Positions 46,934-56,122 of a DNA stretch of 64,000 nucleotides are shown here, in pieces. How positions within the stretch are numbered: the stretch's first letter is position 1; each line of letters starts with the position of its first letter. Where the stretch lies: positions 62,001-126,000 of the forward strand of contig NZ_JAHXZL010000004.1 in the NCBI RefSeq assembly GCF_019429525.1, given 5' to 3'. The translations under genes and the position numbers were made by a program. The notes below the pieces were generated by a model that was given only the letters and a program-made list of their open reading frames with translations, was not told the origin of the DNA and made no database searches. This stretch comes from Sphingomonas folli (GTDB lineage Bacteria > Pseudomonadota > Alphaproteobacteria > Sphingomonadales > Sphingomonadaceae).

Positions 46934-47719
46934 TCAGTCGGGGGCGAACGAGTCGCGCCCGGCGCGCCACGACCGCGCCAGGCGGAAGATGCGCGGTCCC
47001 TCGACGAGGTAGCGCCGCCACAGCCGCCGCGGCTGCGAGGCCAGGCGATGCGCCCATTCCAGCCCGAGTCGCTGTACCAGCCGCGGCGCGCGACGCTGTC
47101 GACCGACGATGAAGTCGAGCGAGGCACCGATGCACAGAGCGACGCCGCCCGCGCCGGCCAGCGCCGCGATCCGCGCGGCGACGATCTCCTGCTGCGGTGA
47201 GCCCACCGCGAGCAGCAGGAAGCGCGCGCGTGAGTCGCGCCCGAACGCCGCCGCCGCCTCGAGCGCCGCGGCGTCGCGCAGCAGCCCCATCGGGGGCACG
47301 TGCTGGACGATGTCGAGCGCCGCGAACCGCTCCCGCAGCGCGGCGAGCAAGGTCGAGTCGCCGCCGATGATCGCGATCCGGTCGCCGGGCCGCGCCACCT
47401 CGTCGAACAGCCGCACGGTGAGGTCGCTCCCCGGCGCCACCGGCAGCGTCACGCCGCACCAGCGCGCCAGCCGCGCGAGCACGCGGCTGTCGCACAAGGT
47501 CAGCGCGGCGCCCTCATAGGCACGCCACAGCGCCGCCCCGGTCGGTTCCTCGCGCCCCGCCGCGTCCAGCCGGACGATATGGTCGACGTTGGGCGTCACG
47601 ACATAGGCGAAGGGCGAGTCCGCGCGCGCCGCGCGCAACCAGGTCACCGCCGCGTCGGTGTCGAGCGGGTCGAAGCGCAGGCCGAGGAAGCCACGCGTCG
47701 GGCCGGGCTCAGTACGCAT
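46934..47719 (-). CDS. WecG/TagA/CpsF family (GT26) glycosyltransferase
   Basis: 261 residues. 'FAYVVTPNVDHIVRLDA', 'TLCDSRVLARLARWCG', 'VAPGSDLTVRLFDE', 'IAIIGGD', 'LLLAVGSPQQEIVAARI', 'LCIGASLDFIVGRQRRAP' match the GT26 family. It likely adds the second sugar to the undecaprenyl-linked primer made by the preceding gene. Start ATG 47719 overlaps the end of the sugar-phosphate transferase by 11 bp, so coupling is likely. Confidence 0.92.
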   Translation of the reverse strand: MRTEPGPTRGFLGLRFDPLDTDAAVTWLRAARADSPFAYVVTPNVDHIVRLDAAGREEPTGAALWRAYEGAALTLCDSRVLARLARWCGVTLPVAPGSDLTVRLFDEVARPGDRIAIIGGDSTLLAALRERFAALDIVQHVPPMGLLRDAAALEAAAAFGRDSRARFLLLAVGSPQQEIVAARIAALAGAGGVALCIGASLDFIVGRQRRAPRLVQRLGLEWAHRLASQPRRLWRRYLVEGPRIFRLARSWRAGRDSFAPD

Positions 47720-49151
47720 TCTTGTCGAACAGGATGTTGGCGACGGTCTGGACGATGATCTTGAGATCGAGCGTGAGCGACCAGTGATCGATGTAATAGC
47801 GGTCCAGTTCGATCCGGCGCTTGGCGCGCTCGATCGTCTGGATCTCGCCGCGCAGCCCGCGCACCTGCGCCAGCCCGGTGATCCCCGGCTTGACGCGGTG
47901 CCGCGCGGCATAGCCCTTCACCGCGTCGAAATAATAATGGTCGCCCACCTTCATGTGCGTGGCGTGTGGGCGCGGCCCGACGATCGACATCTCGCCGCGC
48001 AGCACGTTCCAGATCTGCGGCAGCTCGTCGATGCTGAGCTTGCGGATCAGCCGCCCGACCGGGGTGATCCGCGGGTCGCCCTTGCGGGTCCGCTCCGCGC
48101 CCGAGACGTCCTGCCGGTCGACGTACATCGAGCGGAATTTGTAGACCATGATCTCGCGGTTGTTGAAGCCGAAGCGCGGCTGCTTGAACAGCACTGGCCC
48201 GCGGCTGGTCGCCTTGATCGCCAGTGCGGTGACGAGCAGCAGCGGCGACAGGAACACCAGCGCCACCGCGGCGATGATGAGGTCCTCGGCGTCCTTGAGC
48301 AACGTGTCGCCGTCGCGCATCGGGCGCTGCCACAGGGTCAGCACCGGGATCGCGCCGACGAAATTGACACGGTAGTCGGGCGCCAGCGCGATCGCCTCGC
48401 GCGGGATCAGCGAGATGTCGATCGCCACCTCGCTCAATTTGTCGAGGATCAGGTCGAGCCGGTCGCGCGTGAGGTCGGCCAGCGCGATCAGCACCTGGTC
48501 CACCTCGCCGTCGCGCGCCATCGCCAGCAGCTCGGAGAAGCCGCCGATGAAGGGCAGGTCCCCCACCGTCTCGTCGCGCGAGCGCCGCGCGTAATCGTCG
48601 GCGACGCCGACCAGCAGCAGCTGCGGGAGCGCCTGCAGGTCGAGCATGCGGCAGGTCCGCTCGACGATCTCCGTGTCGGCGCCGTACAGCACCACGCGCT
48701 GCCGGATGCGCCCGCCCACCGCCAGGCGGTGGAGCAAGGCGCGCAGCACGAAGCGGCTGACCAGCAGCGAGCCGACGCAGGCGCCGACGTACCAGAGCGT
48801 GAGACCGCGCGAGAACTCGTCGACGAGCCCGAACTGCCACACGATCGCGCTGCTCAGCAGCGCGGCGAAGACATAGTCGAGCGCCACGGCGGCGTCGCTC
48901 GAGCGCAGCATCGCGAGCGACTGGCTGTACACGCCGCGCGACTGACGGATCAGGAAGAAGGCGACCCCGGCGATGAAGGCCGCGGCGGTATGGACGCCCG
49001 GCACCACCGTCAGCCCGACCGAGAACTCGTACAGCAGCAGCGCCGCCGGCATGCTGACGAGCAGGCAGAGCAGGTCGACGACGAAGATCAGCGACGGGAT
49101 CACGTTGGACGTGAACCGCCTCACCCTGGTGGGTCGCACTATCGTCGCCAC
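47709..49151 (-). CDS. undecaprenyl-phosphate sugar (glucose) phosphotransferase
   Basis: 480 residues. An N-terminal half with about four TM helices and a CoA-binding-like cytosolic domain, one TM at about residue 280-305, and the C-terminal bacterial sugar transferase domain: 'GPVLFKQPRFG', 'MVYKFRSMYVD', 'DPRITPVGRLIRKLSIDELP', 'QIWNVLRGEMSIVGPRPHA', 'VKPGITGLAQVRG'. This is the WcaJ/GumD/SpsB architecture. It transfers glucose-1-P or galactose-1-P to undecaprenyl phosphate and starts repeat-unit assembly. Confidence 0.94.
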   Translation of the reverse strand: MATIVRPTRVRRFTSNVIPSLIFVVDLLCLLVSMPAALLLYEFSVGLTVVPGVHTAAAFIAGVAFFLIRQSRGVYSQSLAMLRSSDAAVALDYVFAALLSSAIVWQFGLVDEFSRGLTLWYVGACVGSLLVSRFVLRALLHRLAVGGRIRQRVVLYGADTEIVERTCRMLDLQALPQLLLVGVADDYARRSRDETVGDLPFIGGFSELLAMARDGEVDQVLIALADLTRDRLDLILDKLSEVAIDISLIPREAIALAPDYRVNFVGAIPVLTLWQRPMRDGDTLLKDAEDLIIAAVALVFLSPLLLVTALAIKATSRGPVLFKQPRFGFNNREIMVYKFRSMYVDRQDVSGAERTRKGDPRITPVGRLIRKLSIDELPQIWNVLRGEMSIVGPRPHATHMKVGDHYYFDAVKGYAARHRVKPGITGLAQVRGLRGEIQTIERAKRRIELDRYYIDHWSLTLDLKIIVQTVANILFDKNAY

Positions 49152-49191
49152 TCGCTCACGCCCCGCCGTTTCCTTCCCGCGCGAGAATATC

Positions 49192-50604
49192 TCACCACTG
49201 CGCCCGTGCTAACCGCTGCTGCTCTACAAATTGTTGACCCAATTCGTCGAGTTCATCGCTGCGCCCCATCGCGACCAGATAATCTCGCAGCTCCCCGTAG
49301 AGCAGAGGGTCGCCGGGTATGTCCTGCAGCCCGCCGCGCAGCGCATTCTCGGCCAGCTGCGCCTGCCCCGCCTGGCGGTAGGCGCGCGCGAGTCGCACGC
49401 GGTCGTCGGGCGCGCGGGTCTTCTCCGCCACCAGCTTCTGCGCGTCGAACACCGCCTGGTGCCCGCGGCCCGTGCGCAGGTACAGGTCGGCGCGCGCGCG
49501 CAGCGCGACCACGTTGCTCTGGTCGAAGGCGAGCACCTGGTTGAGCAGCGACTCGGCCTCGCTGTCATGCCCCTGCGTGGCGCGGATCTGCGCCAGCAGC
49601 GCCAGCACCGAGGCGTTGGCGGCGGTGACCGGCGGCCGCGCCATCGGCGCCACCAGCGACTCGGCGTCGTCGGCCGCGCCGGTCAGCATCAGGAAATAGG
49701 CGTAGCGCAGCCGGTCCCGCGGCGACGCCGCGGCGGCCAGGGCTCGGACGGTCGGCACGCTCCAGTCGCGCGGCTCGTAGCGGCGCCACAGCGCGAGCAC
49801 GTCGATCAGCGAATCGCCGTAGTCGCCGCCGCGGACCAGCCGCTCGGTCAGCCCGCGCGCGCGTTCCCGCTGGCCGAGCGCGTAGAGCGAATCGGCATAG
49901 GCGACCCGCAGCGCCGCGTCGTGCGGACGCAGCGCGACCAGCTTCTCGCGCGCCGCGGCGAGCGGCGCGAGCCGCCGGAAGCGCCGCGCCACCGTGACCA
50001 TCGTGTCGAGCGCGGCGCCGTCGCGCGGGTGGGCCGCGGTGAAATCCGCCAGCAGCTTGAGCGAGGCGTCGGGCTCGCCGCTCGACGCCAGCGCGCGCGC
50101 CTTCAGGATGGTGGCGTTCGAATCGTCGGGGCGGCTGGCGAGCACCGTGTCGGCGCGCTTGAGCGCGGTGTCGAAGTCGCGGTCGTGCAGCGCGACGAAG
50201 CCGAGCGTCGCCTGCGGCGCCGGGTCGCTCGGCAGCAGCAGCAGCACCTGGTTGGCGTATTTCCGCGCGTCCTCCGCGCGCCCGCTCAGCGCGGCGAGGT
50301 CGGCGAGCGTCTGGATCACGTTGGCGTTCGAGCGATCGAGCTCGTTGGCGCGGACGTAGGCGGCATAGGCGCCGGGATAGTCGCCCAAGGTCAGCTGCAC
50401 CCGGCCGAGTGCGGCCCAATATTGCGGGTTCGAATCGTCGATCGCGACCGCGCGCTGCATCGCCAGCCGCGCGGTCCAGGGATCGTTGCCGGCCAGCGCC
50501 GCCTCATACATGCCGGCGTAGCGCGCGGCGCGTTCCTCCGGCGCGCGGCAAGCTGCCACGGCGAACAGCGCCAAGAACAGCGCGATGCGGCCGGACCGCT
50601 CCAT
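49192..50604 (-). CDS. TPR-repeat lipoprotein, first gene of glycosyltransferase operon
   Basis: 470 residues from ATG 50604 with lipobox 'FAVAAC' (Cys about 19). Then continuous tetratricopeptide-type helices: 'AALAGNDPWTARLAMQRAVA', 'YWAALGRVQLTLGDYPGAY', 'ADLAALSGRAEDARKYANQ', and several more to the end. It probably scaffolds polysaccharide or exosortase proteins at the inner face of the outer membrane. It resembles, at lower length, the TPR protein PrsT of XrtA systems. 40 bp separates it from the sugar transferase gene. Confidence 0.87.
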   Translation of the reverse strand: MERSGRIALFLALFAVAACRAPEERAARYAGMYEAALAGNDPWTARLAMQRAVAIDDSNPQYWAALGRVQLTLGDYPGAYAAYVRANELDRSNANVIQTLADLAALSGRAEDARKYANQVLLLLPSDPAPQATLGFVALHDRDFDTALKRADTVLASRPDDSNATILKARALASSGEPDASLKLLADFTAAHPRDGAALDTMVTVARRFRRLAPLAAAREKLVALRPHDAALRVAYADSLYALGQRERARGLTERLVRGGDYGDSLIDVLALWRRYEPRDWSVPTVRALAAAASPRDRLRYAYFLMLTGAADDAESLVAPMARPPVTAANASVLALLAQIRATQGHDSEAESLLNQVLAFDQSNVVALRARADLYLRTGRGHQAVFDAQKLVAEKTRAPDDRVRLARAYRQAGQAQLAENALRGGLQDIPGDPLLYGELRDYLVAMGRSDELDELGQQFVEQQRLARAQW

Positions 50605-50708
50605 TCGTCGCACCAGAATGCTGCACATACTCAACAATCTCGTGCGTACATGGAAAGGAAAATGCGGTAAGGCGGCTGACGTCGTGCCCGGTACTCGATA
50701 TGGGACAA

Positions 50709-50726
50709 ACGAGCAAATAAACTCGT
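50709..50726. promoter_or_regulatory. possible operator in divergent polysaccharide promoter region
   Basis: ACGAG-N8-CTCGT, an inverted repeat with an A/T-rich centre (CAAATAAA), in the 176-bp region between the TPR operon and the export operon. Its position 55 bp upstream of the export-protein start suits a regulator site. No regulator gene in the cluster is identified. Confidence 0.35.
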
Positions 50727-50780
50727 GGCGCGCGCCGATCGCTTTGTGGATCAGGCCTTAGTAGTTGGGGGGTCAAGGGA

Positions 50781-51380
50781 ATGGTGAATAAGCTTCTGTC
50801 CGGGGCGACGGTGGCCTTGGCGCTGATCGGGGCTGTGCCCGCGGCGGCGCAGGCGGCCGGCGGCTCGGCCGCGACGCTCGCGGCCTATCGCATCAATCCC
50901 GGCGATGAGCTCGACATCTTCGTCTGGGGCGAGGAGCGCCTGCAGCGCACCGTCCGCGTGCTGCCCGACGGCACCTTCTCCTTCCCGCTCGTCGGCAAGG
51001 TCGACGCGCTCAACGCGCTGCCCAGCGAGATCGAGGCGCGCATCACCAAGGGGCTGGAGAGCCAGTATCGCACCGCGGTGCCGCAGGTGACGGTGTCGGT
51101 GAAGACGCCGTCCGGGCTGCAATTCTCGGTGCTGGGCAAGGTCCGCTCGCCGGGCTCGTTCAATCCCAACCGCTACGTCAACGTGCTCGAGGCGCTGAGC
51201 TTCGCCGGCGGCCCGACCGAGTTCGCCTCGCTCGGCAACGTCGTGATCCTGCGCAAGACGCCCACGGGCGCGCAGGCGGTGCGCGTGCGAATCAGCGACC
51301 TGATGCGCGGTTCGACCGACAATCTCTCGAGCGAGTCGCTCCCGCTGGTGCGCGGCGGTGACACGGTGATCGTCCCGTGA
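50781..51380 (+). CDS. polysaccharide export protein (Poly_export/SLBB), short Wza-like
   Basis: 199 residues. Signal peptide ending 'VPAAAQA' with no lipobox Cys. 'YRINPGDELDIFVWGEERL', 'LPDGTFSFPLVGKVDA', then an SLBB-type 'FSVLGKVRSPGSFNPNRYVN', 'VLEALSFAGGPTEFASLGNV', ending 'PLVRGGDTVIVP'. It lacks the C-terminal amphipathic helix that forms the outer-membrane pore of Wza, so it is an EpsE-type short protein. Its stop overlaps the next start (GTGA). Confidence 0.92.
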   Translation: MVNKLLSGATVALALIGAVPAAAQAAGGSAATLAAYRINPGDELDIFVWGEERLQRTVRVLPDGTFSFPLVGKVDALNALPSEIEARITKGLESQYRTAVPQVTVSVKTPSGLQFSVLGKVRSPGSFNPNRYVNVLEALSFAGGPTEFASLGNVVILRKTPTGAQAVRVRISDLMRGSTDNLSSESLPLVRGGDTVIVP

Positions 51381-52588
51381 GTCGGCTGACCCGTCGTCTC
51401 CGCGCCGGTGCCGCGCTGCCGCTCGGCGCCGCGTTGGCGCTGCTGCCCTCCGCGCTGGCCGAGGCGCAGACCACGCGCTTCATCGTCGACGGCCAGGCCG
51501 GCGTCGGTTACTCGACCAACCCGTTCGTGGTCGACGACAATGACACGGGCAGCGCCTTCACCGAGCTCTCGATCACGCCGCAGCTCGTCCGCCTCGACGA
51601 GAAGGGCGAGGCAGCGCTCAGCGCTTACTATCGCCGCACCGACTATTTCACGCGCTACGACTCGGCCGACAGCTACGGCGTCGAGGCGCGCGCTCGGCGC
51701 CAGCTCAGCCAGACGTTCAACGCGCACGCGGTGGTGAGTTACGACAGCTCGATCATCGGCCAGAGCAGCTACGGGCTGGTCGGCGTGCTCGACCCGTCGC
51801 TGCCGCCCGATCTCGGCACGCCCGACATCGCGCTGCTCGGCCTGCGCCAGCGCCAGAAGAGCCTGGTCGCCGCGGTCGGCGCCGACCTGCGGATCAGCCA
51901 GCGCGATACCGTCAACGGCGAGCTGCGCGCCAGCCGGATCAGCTACGCGGACGGGGGCATCCTGACCTCGTCGACCACGAAGTCGGCGACGCTCGGCTGG
52001 TCGCACGCGGTGTCGGCGCGCACCAGCGTCGGCCTGCAGGGGTCGGGCTCGTGGACCAGCTTCGAGCGCCAGCGCACCTCGGGCGCCTTCTACCAGCCGC
52101 AGGTGACGCTGACCCACCAGTTCAGCCCCTCGGTCACGGTCTCGGCCGCGCTCGGCGCGCTGTTCATCACCTCGCGCACGCCGCTCGGGACGGTCCACTC
52201 GACCGGCATCTCGGGCAACATCTTCGCGTGCAAGGCGGGGCAGCGCAGCAACACGTGCTTCCGCGCCTATTCGGACGCGCAGCCGACCGGTTTCGGCGAC
52301 GTCTCCAAACGCCAGGGCGCCGGGTTGGACTATTCTTACCAGGTGCGGGAGAACGACGTGGTGCGCGCCTCGGTGGATTACTCGCGCGTGCAGGAAACAT
52401 CGAATCTTCTGCAGGCTCGCAACGCCTCCTTCATCACTGGCGGTGCAAGCTACGAACATGGCTTCTCGCGGCGACTCTTCGGCGGCGTCGCGGGCGGCTA
52501 TCGGCGGGCGACCGGCGGCGGGCGTGACTGGCCGTCGGACCTGAACGTCAAGGTATTCGTGCGAGCGAGATGGGGCGATACGCAGTGA
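51377..52588 (+). CDS. outer membrane beta-barrel protein of the polysaccharide operon
   Basis: 403 residues. Signal peptide ending 'LPSALAEAQ', then an alternating pattern across the chain ('DGQAGVGYSTNPFVVDDN', 'LSITPQLVRLDEKG', 'AALSAYYRRTDYFTRYDSA', 'GVAGGYRRATGGG') with frequent aromatic strand ends; final strand 'LNVKVFVRARWGDTQ'. Predicted to be a barrel of some 14-18 strands. Position between the export protein and Wzz-type gene suggests it takes over the outer-membrane passage. The GTG start overlaps the previous stop. Confidence 0.83.
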   Translation: MSRLTRRLRAGAALPLGAALALLPSALAEAQTTRFIVDGQAGVGYSTNPFVVDDNDTGSAFTELSITPQLVRLDEKGEAALSAYYRRTDYFTRYDSADSYGVEARARRQLSQTFNAHAVVSYDSSIIGQSSYGLVGVLDPSLPPDLGTPDIALLGLRQRQKSLVAAVGADLRISQRDTVNGELRASRISYADGGILTSSTTKSATLGWSHAVSARTSVGLQGSGSWTSFERQRTSGAFYQPQVTLTHQFSPSVTVSAALGALFITSRTPLGTVHSTGISGNIFACKAGQRSNTCFRAYSDAQPTGFGDVSKRQGAGLDYSYQVRENDVVRASVDYSRVQETSNLLQARNASFITGGASYEHGFSRRLFGGVAGGYRRATGGGRDWPSDLNVKVFVRARWGDTQ

Positions 52589-54057
52589 GTGACGTCGACA
52601 CGAACGAGGAAGAGGGCGGCGCCGGCTTCTTCGGTTATATCCCCACGATATTGTGGCAGCGCCGCTGGCTGATCATCGTGCCCTTCGTGGTGCTCTCCAC
52701 GATCGGGGTCGCGCTCGCGCTGCTGCTGCCGCCGATGTACCGTTCCTCGGCGACGCTGCTGGTCGAGTCGCAGGAGCTGCCCTCCACGCTGGTCAGCTCG
52801 CCGCTGACGACGATCATCGACCAGCGCATCGCCAAGATCCGCGAGCAGGTGCTCAGCCGCGGTGACCTGATCGCCCTCATCGAGCAGAACAATCTCTACG
52901 AGAAGGAGCGTCGCTCCAAGCCGCTGTCCGAGATCGTCGAGACGATGCAGAAGGCCACCGCGGTGCAGGCGGTGAGCGGGGACATCGGCCAGGGGCAGCA
53001 GGCGCAGCAGGGCGGCACCAGCACGATCGCCTTCACGATGAGCTTCGACTATGGCGATCCTGCCAAGGCGCAGGCGGTGATGCAGAGCATCGTCAGCCGC
53101 TTCCTCGAGATCGACGCGACCAGCATGGCGGCGCAGGCGACCAACACGGTCGATTTCCTGCAGGACCAGTCGCGCAAGCTGCAGGACCAGATCGGTCAGA
53201 TCGAGAGCCAGATCACCCAGCTGAAGGCGCGCAACGGCCTCGCGCTGTCGTCGGGCGGCATCGTGATGCCGTCGAACAGCAGCGGCTATAGCGCGCAGAT
53301 CGCGCAGCTGCAGAGCGAGAACCGGGCGCTGCTGGCGCAGTCGCGCAAGTCGGGCGGCAAGGACCCGCTGGTGCAGCAGGCCGAGCAGGCGCTGGTCGCC
53401 GCGCGCGCGGTCTACAACGAGAGCCACCCCGACGTGGTCCGCGCCAGGGCGCGGCTCGCGCAGGCGCAGGAGATCGCCAACTCGCAGGGTGACACGTCCG
53501 ACGCGTCGCTGGTGCAGGGCCAGATCCAGGCGAACAACGCGCAGATCGCGCAGCTCGAATCCTATCGCGCCAGCGACAATGCGCGCGCCTCGGCCAGCCT
53601 CGCCAACTCGTCGCGCGCGCCGGTGGTGATGGAACAGGTCAACCAGCTCGAGGCGCGTGCCAGCGGGCTGCGCGACCAGCTCAAGGACATCACCGGCAAC
53701 GTGCTGCGCGCGCAGAACTCGGCGCGGATGGCGCAGGAGCAGAAGGGCGAGCGGCTGACCGTGGTCGATCCGCCCGCCGCGCCCGATCGCCCGGTCTCGC
53801 CCAACCGTCTGGTGCTGATCGGCGGCGGTGTCGCCGGTGGGCTCGGCCTCGGGCTGGTCCTCGCGCTGGCGCTGGAGTTCCTGCTGCGCCCGATCCGCGG
53901 CGTCGACCAGCTCAAGGCGCTCGGGCTCGAGACGTTGACGGTGGTGCCGACCTTCACCCCCGACCTCGCGCCGGGCAGGAAGCGGCGCCGCTGGCTGCCC
54001 GCGCTGCCGTTCCGTCGCCGATCCCGTCTGGCCGCCGACACCGGCGGAGCGTTGTGA
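52585..54057 (+). CDS. Wzz/GumC-type polysaccharide chain-length protein
   Basis: 490 residues from a GTG overlapping the previous stop (GTGA, 52585-52588); ATG 52570 would add five residues. TM1 about residues 28-50 ('WLIIVPFVVLSTIGVALALL'), a long periplasmic coiled-coil (about 100-395, e.g. 'DFLQDQSRKLQDQIGQIESQ'), 'PPAAPDRPVSPNRLVL' and TM2 near 412-435. Typical PCP-2 without the kinase domain, which is the next gene. Controls polymer length and contacts the export protein. Confidence 0.94.
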   Translation: MSDVDTNEEEGGAGFFGYIPTILWQRRWLIIVPFVVLSTIGVALALLLPPMYRSSATLLVESQELPSTLVSSPLTTIIDQRIAKIREQVLSRGDLIALIEQNNLYEKERRSKPLSEIVETMQKATAVQAVSGDIGQGQQAQQGGTSTIAFTMSFDYGDPAKAQAVMQSIVSRFLEIDATSMAAQATNTVDFLQDQSRKLQDQIGQIESQITQLKARNGLALSSGGIVMPSNSSGYSAQIAQLQSENRALLAQSRKSGGKDPLVQQAEQALVAARAVYNESHPDVVRARARLAQAQEIANSQGDTSDASLVQGQIQANNAQIAQLESYRASDNARASASLANSSRAPVVMEQVNQLEARASGLRDQLKDITGNVLRAQNSARMAQEQKGERLTVVDPPAAPDRPVSPNRLVLIGGGVAGGLGLGLVLALALEFLLRPIRGVDQLKALGLETLTVVPTFTPDLAPGRKRRRWLPALPFRRRSRLAADTGGAL

Positions 54058-54869
54058 AGATGACCGATATGCTCAAGGCCATTCCCATGACCAAGCCCGA
54101 GATCGCCCCGTTCGCGGGCGAGACCATCCCCGTGCTCGAGCAGAGCGCCGAGTTCGCCTGGAGCAGCGCCGAGGCGAAGCAGCGCGGCATCTACGGCTTC
54201 GACAGCCGCGACGTGCGCTCGCGCCCGTTCAACATGCTGCGCTCGCGGCTGCTGAAGCTGCAGCGGCACAAGGGCTGGCGGCTGTTCGGCATCGTCTCGG
54301 CGACGCCGGCGGTGGGCAAGTCGTTCTGCGCCACCAACCTGGCCGCCGCGCTGTCGCGCACCCCGGGGCTCGACACCTATCTCGTCGACCTCGACCTGCG
54401 GCGCGGCTCGATCGCCGACAACTTCGGGATCCCGGTCGAGCGCGGCATGCGCGACTATCTCGAGGGCGACGTCGACTCGCTCGGCGCGTTCGCCTGCCAC
54501 CCGCAGGGCGAGCGGCTGGTGATCCTGCCGACCGACCGTGCCCCGGCGCATTCGGCCGAGCTGCTCGCCTCGTCGCGGATGGAGCGCGCGATCGCGTCGA
54601 TGCGCGCGGTGACCGCGCCCTCGATCTTCCTGTGCGACCTGCCGCCCGTCTTCGCCAACGACGACGCGACGATCGTGACCACCAAGCTCGACGCCTTCAT
54701 CATGGTGGTCGAGGAGGGGCGCACCACGAAGAAGCAGGTCAAGGACGCGCTCCACGTGCTCGACCAGGCGCCCTGCGCGGGTGTCGTGCTCAACCGCTTC
54801 GACGGCGGCCTGCTCGCCGACAGCTACGGTTACGGCTACGGCGCGGGCTACGCCGACTATTATAAGTAA
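54054..54869 (+). CDS. BY-kinase-type ATPase (Wzc C-terminal part)
   Basis: 271 residues. Walker A 'SATPAVGKSFCATNLAAALS' (usually SxxPGEGKS; the Gly-Glu is Ala-Val here), Walker A' 'YLVDLDLRRGS', Walker B 'SIFLCDLPPV'. The C-terminus is tyrosine-rich: Y at 7 positions in 'DSYGYGYGAGYADYYK', as in autophosphorylating BY-kinases. Together with the preceding gene it forms a split Wzc. The GTG start overlaps the previous stop; ATG 54060 is an alternative. Confidence 0.9.
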   Translation: MKMTDMLKAIPMTKPEIAPFAGETIPVLEQSAEFAWSSAEAKQRGIYGFDSRDVRSRPFNMLRSRLLKLQRHKGWRLFGIVSATPAVGKSFCATNLAAALSRTPGLDTYLVDLDLRRGSIADNFGIPVERGMRDYLEGDVDSLGAFACHPQGERLVILPTDRAPAHSAELLASSRMERAIASMRAVTAPSIFLCDLPPVFANDDATIVTTKLDAFIMVVEEGRTTKKQVKDALHVLDQAPCAGVVLNRFDGGLLADSYGYGYGAGYADYYK

Positions 54870-55186
54870 GCGGTAAGCAGATCCCCCCTGCAAGGGGAGC
54901 AACCGCGGGCTGGTGGAGGGAGGTCGTCGTCGGCGAGGTGAGCGGATGTCGCCACCGGCAACTCCCCAATATCAGGCCCGCGGCCTGCCACCTTCCCTCG
55001 TCGGGAGGATGATGCACGGGGCGGCGCGGCGGCCTCGCCTCATTTGGCTTCGCCTCACTGAGCCTCGGCATAATCATGCGCATCCAGGGCCCCTGGGCCC
55101 CGAGCGCGATGCGGCCACCCCGGGTTCCTGCCCACGCAGGCCCCCGCAGGCGAGCGGCGGCGCCCCGAGACGCCGCCGCCCTCACC
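54870..55186. other. 317-bp non-coding gap after the BY-kinase gene
   Basis: No gene supported. It includes short GC-rich hairpins and runs (CCCCCCTGCAAGGGGAG near 54881-54900, CTTCCCTCGTCGGGAGG near 54990-55010), similar to the short repeat families in other spacers but too degenerate to group. The two genes on either side converge. Confidence 0.55.
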
Positions 55187-56035
55187 TCATTTCGCGGCGG
55201 CCGGTGCGCCCGAGCCGGTCGGCGGCGGGGCATAGCCCGGCTGATACTCGATCTTCGCGGTCGAGCGCAGCTGCTTCACCTGATCGTTGAGGCTCTTGTC
55301 CTCGCTCTGCTTGCGCAGCGCGGCGACCGCCGCCTTGCGCATGTCGTCCGCCGACATCGCCACCGGCTCGCGCCCGACGATCACGTTGGCGAACAGCTTG
55401 CCGCCGGCGGGCAGCACGAACGGCTCGGTCGAGGGCAGCGCGAAGATGCGCTTGAGCACCTCGGGGGGCACGCTGGCGGTGTCGAGCCGGCCGCTGGTGC
55501 GCGTGAACGGGATGCCGAGCTTGGTCAGCGTCGCCGCGACCGCGTCGAGCGAGTGCGCGTCCTTGAGCGGCTCGAGCGACTTGGGGTCGCTCGGCGGGTC
55601 GATCGCGACCTGCTGCAATGCGAGCACCTGACGCTGCGCGAAGGCCTGCGGGTTGGCCGCGATGAACTGGTCGATCGCTCTCTGGTCGGGCAGCTTCTGG
55701 CTGCCGGACTGGCGCTCGGCGTTCATCGCGATCAGCAGCTCGTCGGTGAGCCGGCGCTGACGGCTCAGGAACTCGGGCGTCTTGTCGACGCCGTTCTTGC
55801 GCGCGTCCTGCGCCAGCAGTCGGCGGCTGATGATATTCTGCAGCAGCTGCGCGCGCACCGCCTTCTGGTCCGCGCCCTGCGGCACGTTGGCCTGCTGCAG
55901 CTCGGCGTTGAGCTCGCCGATCGAGACCTCGTCCCCGTTCACCACCGCGACCGTCTGCCCAGTCGGCTTGCGATCGCATCCCGCCGCGAGCAGCGCGAGC
56001 GAGCTCGCCGCGATCAGAGTCCCACGCCTGAACAT
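55187..56035 (-). CDS. epsD: EpsD-family peptidyl-prolyl isomerase (exported lipoprotein)
   Basis: 282 residues. Lipobox 'LLAAGC' (Cys about 20) then 'VAVVNGDEVSIGELNAELQQ', a SurA-like N-domain, and a parvulin-type region from about 150 ('QAFAQRQVLALQQVAID', 'GIPFTRTSGRLD', 'PFVLPAGGKLFANVIVGREP'). EpsD proteins of this type occur beside exosortases in polysaccharide loci and help fold secreted partners. It is divergent from the small membrane protein gene at 56123. Confidence 0.9.
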   Translation of the reverse strand: MFRRGTLIAASSLALLAAGCDRKPTGQTVAVVNGDEVSIGELNAELQQANVPQGADQKAVRAQLLQNIISRRLLAQDARKNGVDKTPEFLSRQRRLTDELLIAMNAERQSGSQKLPDQRAIDQFIAANPQAFAQRQVLALQQVAIDPPSDPKSLEPLKDAHSLDAVAATLTKLGIPFTRTSGRLDTASVPPEVLKRIFALPSTEPFVLPAGGKLFANVIVGREPVAMSADDMRKAAVAALRKQSEDKSLNDQVKQLRSTAKIEYQPGYAPPPTGSGAPAAAK

Positions 56036-56122
56036 CTCAATCCCCTTTTCACTGTTGGCCGCCTACCTAGCACAAGCTGCGGAATTGCTGTACCGCTGCC
56101 TCGTCAAGGATTGGACCGCCGG

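Noticed and set aside
47658..49544. 628-codon plus-strand frame opposite the sugar transferase gene
   Set aside because: Antisense to the sugar transferase with typical shadow composition.
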